Shown one piece after another: positions 47,054 through 58,100 of a DNA stretch of 64,000 nt. The notes beneath the pieces were generated by a model. It was not told the DNA's origin and ran no database searches. It was given only the letters and a program-made list of their open reading frames with translations. This stretch comes from Tetracentron sinense. Lineage: Eukaryota; Streptophyta; Magnoliopsida; Trochodendrales; Trochodendraceae. How positions within the stretch are numbered: the stretch's first letter is position 1; every line of letters begins with the position of its first letter. A program made the translations under genes and the position numbers. The stretch lies in the NCBI GenBank assembly GCA_015143295.1, contig CM026573.1, forward strand, positions 4,886,434 to 4,950,433, read 5' to 3'.

Positions 47054-47576
47054 CTAGTTATTTTAGTTTTTAGTACATATGTTCTGTTTTTGTTGGTATC
47101 GACTTGCATCCGGTTATTTTACTATTTTGGCTTGCTTCTTGATTGACATGGATTAGGTTATATTTTGAAACTATGGATTGACACATTAGGTTATTATTAT
47201 GTCAATGGATTGGTACATTTGATATCGTTATGTTAATATATTATGATAGATTAGGTTATATTTTGATCTTGTATCCAATGAGAAACAATGAGGTCACAAT
47301 TGGTGGCCCCATATTGAGCCAGTATTGTGGGAGGATTCTTTCTCTCCCTTGACAGAAGGGAGGATTCTTTCCAATTAATTTGTAACCCAAATTCTCGCGA
47401 ACTTCACTTCAGTAGCCAAACTAGTTACTGTCATGCCTATGGCATTTGTTCAGGTATTTATAAAACCCATGGTCTAATTTTATTTGGCATTATGAACCAG
47501 TTGTATGCTCTCTATCTCTTACAAGATCATTGAGTTTATTTTCTCAAGACAGTGTTAGGCATCCCTTTTATGTATG

Positions 47577-47607
47577 AACAAACTAGACTGACATGGGGGC
47601 TATCTTT
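47577..47607 (+). repeat. Direct repeat, left copy
   Basis: AACAAACTAGACTGACATG, then GGGGCTATCTTT. The same 31 bases with one substitution occur at 50,377-50,407, exactly at the right end of the Harbinger element. The two copies bracket the captured gene fragments. Confidence 0.85.
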
Positions 47608-47770
47608 TGGGTGTATGGGTTATGAAACTTTAGAGTAGTTTGCTGCTTGGAGCTGCAAAGAGTATATTGGTTTTGGAGGAACATTTGTTCATTTAGATTA
47701 TTTGGCTACTGACACTTGCTGATTTGATACAGTACAAGCAACCTTGAAGATACACTTGCTGATTTATTTA

Positions 47771-47981
47771 GCGGTTTTGGAAGTTGGGGCAGTTGTGGCT
47801 GTGAAGAGGCTCAAGGATGTGACAATTCCTGAGAAGGAATTCAAAGATAAGATCGAAGCCATTGGAGCCATGGATCACGAAAATCTGGTTCCTCTCAGAG
47901 CTTACTATTTCAGCAATGAGGAGAAGCTTCTTGTCTATGATTAAATGACCATGGGAAGCTTATCTGCACTTTTGCATGGTG
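47771..47981 (+). pseudogene. Captured LRR receptor-like kinase fragment
   Basis: It reads AVLEVGAVVAVKRLKDVTIP, then KIEAIGAMDHENLVPLRAYY and EEKLLVYD, followed by a TAA where the family has Tyr, then MTMGSLSALLHG. This is the N-lobe of a plant LRR receptor-like kinase (the RKL1/RLK902 type), including the ATP-anchoring Lys in VAVKRL. The glycine-rich loop, the LRRs and the C-lobe are absent. The in-frame stop and truncation make it a pseudogene fragment. It lies on the same strand as the transposase. Confidence 0.85.
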
Positions 47982-48883
47982 AGCTTTTCTTCTGTTTTTT
48001 TTAATTCAGTCAAGTAACTCAACCGAGTTTCAAGTCGACTCACCAAGTTTTCGAACTATGGTCTTAACATGTCTTAACATAAAGAAACTAAAATACTGAA
48101 ATAAATAAACTAAAACAAAGTTTATCCCTTTAATAGGGATTTATGTAAATATTAGAGACTGAATTAAGTGGAATGGGGGCAAGAGAGCTCCTGGCTGCCA
48201 ACCCATACTTGTCGAGCATGCTCTTCCTTGAACATGACGATGCCCCTGCATCAATGTATAAACTTTTGTTTATTGGTAAAGGTGCCTGTTTGTTGTTTGC
48301 TACATGCAGTGGATGCTTCCGCCAAACATTTTGTCTGTTTCAGTCAGATGGCCAATTTTTCATCTATTCATTCTGGATGAAAGTGGAAGAATCAAGATCT
48401 TTTTGCAATAAGCAATGGCTTGATTAAAACAGTCTCCAGAGTTTGCTAGAAGCTGAAAGGACTGTTATTCGTCAAGTTTAATATGAGTTATTGGGTTGAA
48501 TAAAACGATGATCCAAGTTCGGTAGAAAAGTAACGACACTTGCTGATGAAATCTTGATTAGATTGAGTCTCTTGAACTTGGCAAAAATAGGGAGTTACCT
48601 TTCACTTGAAGTCGTAAATGGGTGTTCTGCAGCATACTGGACATTTATAATAGAGATTATTATTAGTGATAGGAATTGTTCTATTTTATTTTATTTTTGG
48701 AGTCCCTTTGGTTGGTGTCGAATACTTTTGTATTTACACTACCCTATGATGAAATGCAATTTTATAAATGTATTTAACTATAAAATGCTTTTGTCCCGTA
48801 ACAAATACTTGGTGTAAAAAATATGCTCTTATTCTCCCGTGCTTCTATTTTTTATGCTCTCCTTTTTTATTTTTTATTTTCAG

Positions 48884-50061
48884 TGAGGAAGAAGCGAAGA
48901 AGAACATTTACTCGGTGTCAACTAAGCACTATTTTGCTTTTGGATGCATTGTGTCTGAGGAAATTTCGTACAAGATCAAAGGTGGTACAGCAACTCATTA
49001 TCAGCATATGCTTTCTATTATTTCTGTTCAAATGTGAGTCATAATTGGTAATTGGTATCGTCATTGAAAAAATGTACAGAATTGCCTAAAGTCCGGTGGG
49101 TTCTTCCCAATTCTTACTTGGATATAAAGAATAAAGATTACGGAGGTATGCAACTGGTTGATATTAATATTATGCCTTCTCTTATATCTTTTGTTGATTT
49201 CCTGAAGCATTGCAGTCAGTCAGCAGACTTATTCATAAGATGTGTAAACAGTGATGTGTACATGATGCCTTTGTTCCACTGCTAATATTTTCATTTAGAC
49301 ATTATTTTGTATTGGACCGTTGTGCTGTATGTGTTTTGGATTACTGGACGTCTCACACTCACATGCACACACACACACAATCACACACACACACACACAC
49401 ACTGGCATATTATTTATACATAATGATTGGCGCTTATATAGTTCAGTATATCTAAGGTATTAGAGAATAGAAAAGGGAACTCTTGTCCTTGTACATTCTC
49501 CAGTAAAGGTTGTGGATCTGCTTGTCTTGTGGATTTAAGTTGCCGTCTGTTTGGCCATCCTGCTATTGGGTTGTTATATCCATTAAAAGTTGGTGATGAA
49601 ACGGACAGCATCCTAGCTTATGAATATAAAGTGGAGTCCCCAGACCTTGGCATGTGTTGAAAGAATCTGATCATTCTTGCACCATGTAGACTTGGTGGTT
49701 TGCAATTTGGCTTTTGCAATTAGCCATTTAGGGTTAAGATTTGATGATTACTCTTTATCTTGTATTCTGGCGTTTATTTCATTTGGCAGGGGAACCTTTT
49801 ATTGATGGAAGAGCCGTTCCATATGATCCCAAGTACCACGAGGAATGGGTAAGGAACAATGCACGGGCAAATGAGAGGTCCAGGCGCAATGACAGACCTC
49901 GTAACTCTGATAGGTCGAGGAACTTTGAAAGAAGAAGAGAAAATATGCAGAACCAAGATTTCCAGAACAAGGAGATGCCTCCAATGCCTAATCGGGATAT
50001 GCAGAACCCTGTGCCTAACACGGGAGGTGGACTAAATGTATCTTATGTCCCGCATATTTAG
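48884..50061 (+). pseudogene. Captured MORF (multiple organellar RNA editing factor) fragment
   Basis: Three exons with intact splice signals: 48884-48981 (SEEEAKKNIYSVSTKHYFAF, then VSEEISYKIK), 49080-49145 (ELPKVRWVLPNSYLDIKNKD) and 49790-50061 (GEPFIDGRAVPYDPKYHEEW, then an Arg/Asn-rich tail). MORF/RIP proteins act in plastid and mitochondrial C-to-U RNA editing. The N-terminal targeting sequence and first half of the MORF box (the EHWLVVME region) are absent, so no functional protein is expected. Introns are kept, so the copy came from DNA, not RNA. The reading frame after about 50,025 enters a local repeat, which probably marks the breakpoint. Confidence 0.85.
49354..49402. repeat. CA dinucleotide microsatellite
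   Basis: Interrupted (CA)n in the MORF intron. Confidence 0.9.
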
Positions 50062-50409
50062 TGGAATTATTTGATACAAGTGGACTAAATGTATCTTATT
50101 TTCTTGTAATTATAGTATACCATCATTTTCTTGTAATTACAGGTGGGCTAAACGATTAATGGAATTATAGTATTAACAGGCATGTGATTTAGTGGAATTA
50201 TAGTATTAACTCTTGTGAGTTTGTGATAATTTTTTTCCTTCTAGTCAAACAGTAGAAAATATTTCCAGAGATTGTTTTTCCTTCTAGCCAAACAATAGAA
50301 ATTAGAATGGCATGGAAACTTTTTCAGAAAATAATTCTCTCGGAAAAATTTTCTTTTCCATCCCATTTTCCGTGCAAACAAACTAGACTGACATGAGGGC
50401 TATCTTTAA

Positions 50410-53192
50410 CTGGTGGAAATAGTACCCATCATGAGACTTTGAAAAAAATTCAAAATTTATGACTTGGGTTAACACAATAACACTCCTCTCAAAATAAATA
50501 ATAGAATAAATAAAACAGCCACTTGTATGATCCAACTGTACTCTTAGCTAATACAAACAAATAGCAGCAATAGGATTGCCAAAACAGTTTTGTATTCTCT
50601 TTCAAACTAATAAGTTTATTAGTAGGTAGCAGAGAACGTATGTTGGGGAATGATATATATCATTATTTGTATAGGCTTAGTGAAGGAATTAATCATGATT
50701 TGACAAGAACCTAACCCAACTTACGTGTAAGCAAAGAACTACAAAACGGAGGCCTACATTATGAAAATTACCAAAATAAGCCTTCTCCTCCTAAATATTC
50801 ACATAAGTATTGGCAACTTTTAGCCTAAAAAATCCAAGATTAGATTGTTGACTCCAAAGGATTAATAGTTTTTAACCATAGTTAATAAGAGTTAAAAAAT
50901 ACATGTGTTGACCTGTTGGTACAATTGAACTTAGTGAGAATTCAATCACAATTGACTGTGATCCGATTTCTACTCATTGTGGTTTCATATTTTAGTTTAA
51001 GGTTAAAACGGCTCCAACTGATATGCTTAAAAAGGAGAACTATATGCTAATATTTCTTAAAAACACACACACATATATAGCATATAGCGTAAATTTTTCA
51101 TGTGAGTCTTTTCGGTTAGACTTGATATCTTCTCCAATTGATGTTGGTGGAGAGACCGCCAACATCACTCGGAAGGCCCACCTACCTTCTGCCCACGCCT
51201 ATCAAATCATGAAATTATTAGCATTATAATTATTTGCAAGTACCTAACATTATAATAAGAACATTGATAAGTATTTTTTATTTGGAAGGTAAGCGTTGGT
51301 TTACGCAATATCTTCTCCACCATTTTTAGATAATAAAACAAAGAATTAGTGTGTGGTTCAAACACAAAACTTTTTCTTTTGTAATGTGTGGGGATGAGAA
51401 TAGGGTGTATGAGAGCATGTTTTGTATGCATTCCTCATAAAGTAATGAGCAGTGAGTAGACCCGTCATTCTCCCATTTAGTGCCGGCCATGTCCTTGTTT
51501 CTAGGGGCAAGTTCGGATCGTTCGCAAATAAAGGAATAAAGTTCGAACTCGGTTTGGGCTCCTTCGGCTCACGCCTGAGCCAAACTCGAGCTTTTAACTA
51601 GCCTAATGATTTATAATTATTAATATTAATATTAATTTTTTTTAAAAAAAATTTCTTTTTAAAAACATGATCAGGCCAAATCGAGCCGAATAGGGGAGTG
51701 CCGCAGCTAAGCCGAGCCAAGAAGGAGAGTAGTCAACACGTTTGGTGTTTCTCCTTTTCTCAACCCCTACTTTATATAGCCAACACACTTACTTTATATT
51801 TGGTTATTGAGAAAATAAGTGAAAACATGGAAAAGAAAATAAAATTATAAAAAACACAATTAAAAATTATATAAGAAATATGAAAATTTATATTCTTTTT
51901 CATATTTTCACCTATTTTCTCAACAACCAAACATAGCTCAGTGATATTCTTCTCTTAACCTATTAACCCATATAAGACTATATTTTCTATATTTTGTCTC
52001 ACACATCAGGTGACATCACACTTTTTTTTTTCTTAATGTTAAACACCAAACCACACATGGTCACACCACCATGACACACACACGCAGCACATCCACACAC
52101 ACTCACACACAGCACACACCCACACACAGCACACTCACACTCACCCACACGGTCACACCCTTATTTTATTTCTATATACTTATCTAATAAAATAAATATA
52201 TAAATATATTTATTTTTAGTATTTGAATACATATTTTATATATATAAAATCGAACCAAGTTTTTATCCAATCGAGTAAGGGTGTGTTCAAGCTCGGCTCG
52301 AATAAACGAGCTTGAAAATGGTGTTCAAGCTCGGCTCGTTTACTAAATAAACGAACGATACTTGAGTTTTTAATGAGCCGAGTCCGAATAGTTCACGAAC
52401 ATTTTGTTCAATAACCGCCCTACTTGTGTCCCTTTAAACCTTATTTCTAACTATGGTTAAGAATTAACCATTATTAATTAATAATAAGTGTTAAAAAGAA
52501 TGTTGGGTGTGTTTAACTTCAGCTCGTTTACTAAATAAATGAAGGATACTCGAGTTTTCCACCCTGCTTGTATCCCTTTAAACCTTATTTCTAATTATGG
52601 TTAAGAATTAATCCTTATTGATTAATAATAAGTGGTAAAAAAGAATGTCTTGGTGGACCAACGAGGACCGCATATTCTATGAGCAGAATGCATGGTCCAT
52701 TAAAACATTTTCATATAATAATAATATAAGTAGCACTTCCTTTCCTGACAAAAAGTAAATGCTCCTATCACCTGCCCATTCCTCCCTTATCTAAATGGAC
52801 ACTGCGAAGAAAAAGTCAAAACGGATCTCTTTTATCTTTTATAATTGTTTAATTATAATTTTCCTTTATTTTATTTTATTTTATTTTTAATGCGAACAAA
52901 TATTATAAGCCTTGGTGGGGGAAATGCACGTGAAATAAAACCCAAGAAGGAGATCCATAAATCTTCGCTCTCATTCATGGATACACAGTCACAGAAAGAT
53001 CATCACAGTAAACCCTAGCTTCTGATCATACCTCCTTGTTCTGTTCGGATCTTTCTGGCCATTTTCGAGGATTTTTTCAGAGAGAAACAGAGAGATTGGT
53101 GTGGTGTCCAAGGGATCTGAAATTTGCTGTATGTCAATAGATTGCCGTGAGAGTGACTACGGTGGATTCGGCGAGCTTGCAAACCCTCTTCA
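50410..53192. other. Spacer and 5' flank of the amine oxidase gene
   Basis: It contains a half copy of the GTGTCC foldback (about 50,865-50,985), a half inverted-repeat element near 51.13 kb, a CA-rich stretch at 52,048-52,160, GAGCTCGGCTCG-type tracts at 51.5 and 52.3 kb, and a tandem duplication (separate entry). 52.95-53.19 kb is probably the promoter and 5' UTR of the next gene. No other gene was recognised. Confidence 0.45.
52330..52660. repeat. Tandem duplication containing GTGTCC-family half copies
   Basis: GCTCGTTTACTAAATAAA occurs at about 52,337 and 52,524. Each is followed by GTGTCCCTTTAAACCTTATT or GTATCCCTTTAAACCTTATT, then TATGGTTAAGAATTAA and TTAATAATAAGTG. The second copy lacks about 45 bp near its start. 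Confidence 0.75.
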
Positions 53193-55103
53193 ATGGCCGC
53201 AACTGCGGAAAAAGCGACGTCTTGCTGCATTGACAACAAATCTGTTTCCCCGCGACGCGAGGCAGCTGCTGTGTCCTCTGTAGCAGTAGCAGTAGCAGCA
53301 GCACCAGGCGTTGTGCAAGATTGGACCGTGACCACCACTGATTCGCGCGACGATCAGCAGCACAAGAGAGCTTCCATGGCGACCTTGATTCGCCCTGTTG
53401 ATTCCCTCCCTGAACCTCCAACAAATGCTTCCACCAAAGGTATGATTGTTTTCGTTTTTCAATTCAATTCAATTCGAACCATCTTGATGTGTCTCTTGAT
53501 TTCTTTGTTTCGGCTATCTTTTCTTCTTCTGAAAATTCCTTAAATGCTTCTCCAGTTATAATAGGCGTGATTCTCTCTGTTTGCATATATCTTGTGAAAT
53601 TCCAACTCGAGTTGATCAAGGTTGATCTGCTTTTTTTTCATCTTCTATATGGTGAAATGACAGCCTGCTCTAATTTTTTAGTTTGATAAGAAGTTACAAT
53701 GATGCAAGTCTTGAATCGATTGTGAGGAAGGGATTAATTTAAAAAATTAAAGCTTCCAATATTATTAATGACTATGAGATGGAGTTCGACGAGAAAGTGT
53801 CTCTTCCATTTTAGGTTCCTCTAAGGAGATGTTATCCAACCATAGGTGCTCATTTACCAATTTTTATATTTGAAAAAAATTGAGACATAAAGTCCCTCTG
53901 TGCGTTGTTTCACTTTAAGAAATGACAAATTTTCTTTGCTAGCTAGTGTCTATTGAGTTCATTAGCTGTGATGTTTTTGTTCCTGTAAACATTATGCATT
54001 AGACTAATGAATAATGATAGGCAGCTGATCTTGGTTGACAAGTTACTTGGAAAATGAAGAGGTTCATTTTTACGTGTCTTTTCTTTTTAGGAGGATGGTG
54101 TTGGTTGATTTTGCTTTTAACACCTTTTCATCCTTTGATTGTGAGAGCATCATTTTTGTATTCGCACATTCAGTAGATGTCTAGATGGAATGATCTATGC
54201 TGAGCTCAAATATAATATATGTGAGGAACCCAGACCACAATTTCTACTTTGTAAACAAATGTGCAGTAAGTACAAGTTTGGAAATTAGGAAAGATTAAGA
54301 GATATGGAACAGGGTAGAAAACTTTTTTGCCAAGACCTATTTGCTTGCTCATTTCCAGGCAAATTGTAATATTTTATTTTAACAAGCATTATCTGCTTCC
54401 ACTATTACTTTATTAATTGATGAGCATGGTTGTATGTCATTTGTCAGCATCACACTTGCTCCTGTAAATTGTAAAAGAATAACATATGATTGATATATGA
54501 ATGCTGAGTTCTGTGTAGGCCATGTGGATTTTACCTTGATGTCGGTTCTTATGGAATTAGAATACATTCTTCTATGGTTTAGGTTTGTCGATGACATCCT
54601 TTCCGTTGCTGCCTAATTTGCTTTATAGTGCATGTTTCATCATTTATCTAGATTTCCTGCATTATGCAACCTGTATTTTGAATTGCTTTTTGCCTGTCTG
54701 TTTTAACAATATCCATGTTGAACTCTTGGGAAGTGCTAAAAGAGTAGAAGGCGGTAATGCCCGTAAAACATGTTTTAACAATATCCATGGTGAGCAGGAG
54801 CGGAGCCAGGATTCTCTTGCAGAGGGGGCTAACAATGGGGGTTCGGGAGGCGTAGCCGCATAGCCCCCGCAAATTTTTGTTTGAGAGCCAAATTCATGGG
54901 TCATCGTGTCTCTTTGTGTCCATTTGTAAAGAATATATTATTTTCTCAAAAGTTTAGGGGGGAGTGGGGGGGTGTAGAGCCGCAGCTCCCAGGCTATTAA
55001 AACTATGGTAAAAAAAAAATCCAAAATTGTAAGGCCCCATGTGGCTCCGCCCATGATGGTGAGTACTTGGGAAATGCTAGAAGAGTAAAAGGAAGTAATG
55101 CCC

Positions 55104-55135
<32 letters not shown>

Positions 55136-58100
55136 ATTTATGTCTGTGCGTGCGAGTCATAACCACCGTTTCTGGATATACTAGCAATTCAAATTCTCTC
55201 TCTGTTTTTCATCAGATGGTGATTAGAAAACAATGATTGCTTTATTCATGTTTCCCCAAAAATCTAAAGCTGCATTTTGAGGTGATTCTCTTTTCCAATG
55301 TTTATGGATATTGACCTTCAATTTGTAATGATGAAGAGAGGGTATTGGATTTTGTGTAGGCCACAAAGAGTGCAATTTCTTCTCTCTGCATCTCTTAGAA
55401 AATATGCACAAAAGACCATCATAAATTTGCATGATTATAGCTCCTGCTTTCTAAATTTCAATTTTACTTTTCTGTTCATATTCATAAGTTCTTCACGCAT
55501 TTTCATTTTTTTTACTTTTATTTTTCGAGGACGCTTAATGTGAGCCATAGTTCTATTTTATTATCTTCTCTCTCCTGGTTGTTGGCTGTTATCTTGATAT
55601 TCCAATTGCTGATAAATGAAGAGATGTATCCAGAAGCTACAAAGGATAATTCAATAAATGTTTCATCTTACAAACTCAAAGTAGCTTCTCACATCCTGTA
55701 TATGCCACCTTCTGTTCAATTGATCGCGATGTTGCAACGTTTTCTTCTAAAAGCTTGTATTATCTCCTAGTTTAGATGTAAAATGAGCAGTAAATCGTTA
55801 ATAGGTATACAAAACTGAAATTGATGCATGAACTTGTGTTTGTTTTGGAAGCTTTTTGGTTGCAAGCTTCCTAACCTTTCATTTGTCTTCTTGTCCACAG
55901 TTTTTTGGATAGAATTAATCTCTTTCATGTTTTGATTACTTTAGTTTTGTTACTATGCTTGCACAGGGATTCAGATCATGACGAAGGCTCAAACCAGTCA
56001 TCCTTTAGATCCTTTATCTGCTGCTGAAATCTCAGTGGCAGTGGGTACTGTCAGAGCAGCTGGAGCTACTGCTGAGGTTGTTAATTATGTTACTGTCATA
56101 TTTTCTTGGAAATAGATTTCGTTAATAATTTTGCAAGGAATTGATATAGGAGTTGGTCGACACTTGTTATTGTGCTTGTGTTTACTTAGGCAGTAGTGAC
56201 TTTCTTTTTACCTTCTCAGGTGAGAGATAGCATGCGGTTTGTTGAAGTGGTTTTGTTGGAACCAGATAAACATGTTGTTGCATTAGCAGATGCATATTTC
56301 TTCCCCCCTTTCCAACCATCATTACTTCCCAAAACGAAAGGTGGACCTGTGATTCCTAGTAAGCTTCCTCCAAGAAGAGCTAGACTTGTTGTATACAACA
56401 AAAGATCGAATGAGACAAGCATATGGGTCGTGGAACTATCAGAAGTACATGCAGCAACTCGAGGTGGACATCACAGGGGCAAAGTCATTTCATCGCAAGT
56501 TGTTCCTGATGTCCAGCCCCCCATGGTATCTAGTTATTTTTTTGACATTTTGTTGATCTTGTTAAATGGTTCTTAAGTAGTTTTAATATTCACTCGGGGA
56601 TGAAATGGTAGGAGATCAAACTCATTCAATGACATCAAAGTATGAGTGTGTGGCTTACCTGATTGAGTCAGTGGGATTTCCTACTAAATAATATTTATAT
56701 GAATCTAAAAGAAAGAGTACTACTTGAAAGATTTAGCTGATCTTGTAATTTTCTTTACTACTTGAAAGATTTAGCTGATCTTGTAATTTTCTAAAGAATG
56801 GTAAATGAGGTGGTTCACCACTTTGAGAGTTTTATACTTTTATTCTCAACATTTCTGGTGCAGCAAGGCAGCTGGATGTATTTGTGTGTAAGAAAGATAA
56901 AGGATTATTTTATTAATAACCTAACATGTTGTTTTTTCTTTTGTGTTCAATAAAAGACAATGTTTCTTGCTAATCAGTTCTACATACGTTGGATACCAAT
57001 ATGTATTTTCCTTCATTTTGCAACTGCAGGATGCTGTGGAGTATGCTGAATGTGAAGCTGCCGTGAAGGACTTTCCTCCATTTCGGGAGGCAATGAAGAA
57101 GAGGGGTATTGAGGATATGGATCTTGTGATGGTAGATCCCTGGTTAGTTAATCTGCATCTCAATTTCTTTACTACAAATTCTGCATTAGGCATTGTGGTC
57201 TTGTTTATGTTTTGGCCTTCAAACTCTTTTACAGGTGTGTTGGTTATCACAGTGATGCTGATTCTCCTAGCCGGAGACTTGCTAAACCACTTATTTTCTG
57301 TAGAACTGAGAGTGACTGCCCACTGGAAAATGGTTATGCTCGCCCAGTTGAAGGCATCTATGTTCTTGTTGATATGCAGAATATGGTGGTAGTTGAGTTT
57401 GAAGACCGTAAACTCGTTCCTCTACCCCCAGCTGACCCATTGAGAAACTATACTCCTGGTGAAACACGAGGTGGTGTTGATCGAAGTGATGTGAAACCCC
57501 TACAAATTATTCAGCCTGAAGGTCCTAGTTTTCGTGTTAATGGACATTTTATTCAATGGCAGAAGGTACTTTAGTTAGTTGAACTAGCTTATTAATTTGT
57601 TATGTTACTGAGTTCAAGATCTCATATAGAGAATTATACTTCATATAGAAAATGACCAATATTTGTTTCTGGTTGGCAGTGGAATTTTCGTATTGGTTTC
57701 ACTTCCAGGGAGGGGCTGGTTATCTATTCTGTTGCATATATTGATGGTAGTCGTGGTCGGAGACCTGTAGCCCACAGGTTGAGTTTTGTTGAGATGGTGG
57801 TGCCTTATGGGGATCCAAATGAGCCACATTACAGGAAGAATGCATTTGATGCAGGGGAAGACGGCCTTGGTAAAAATGCACATTCTCTTAAGAAGGTCAG
57901 TACCCTTATTTCATATTCTTTTTATTGTGTTATTGACAATTCACACTTTCTCAAAGTTTATATCCAAGTTTGTTCTGGTCTAAAATGGCGTCACTATAGC
58001 AGGGATGTGATTGTTTAGGCTATATCAAATACTTCGATGCCCACTTTACAAATTTCACAGGAGGTGTCGAGACAATTGAAAATTGTGTTTGTTTGCATGA

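Larger units (their letters stand above)
42865..50389 (+). mobile_element. PIF/Harbinger transposon carrying host gene fragments
   Basis: The left end GTTTGTTTTCATGGAAAAC (42,871) and the right end, read inverted from 50,383, GTTTGTTTGCACGGAAAATG, are similar. The inverted match continues through ATTATTTTCTG on both sides. Between them are a leader with a probable 1.1-kb 5' UTR intron, a DDE transposase gene, a Myb/SANT-like gene, and then fragments of an LRR receptor kinase and a MORF gene, all on the plus strand. At 7.5 kb it is larger than usual because of the last part. No clear 3-bp target duplication was found, so the outermost bases are approximate. The alternative is a shorter element with the gene fragments added by a separate event. 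Confidence 0.7.

Noticed and set aside
48168-48430. Open frame of 84 codons (RELLAANPYLSSMLFLEHDD) between the RLK and MORF fragments
   Set aside because: No family recognised. It does not fit the missing upstream MORF exon and has no splice support, so it was not called as a gene.
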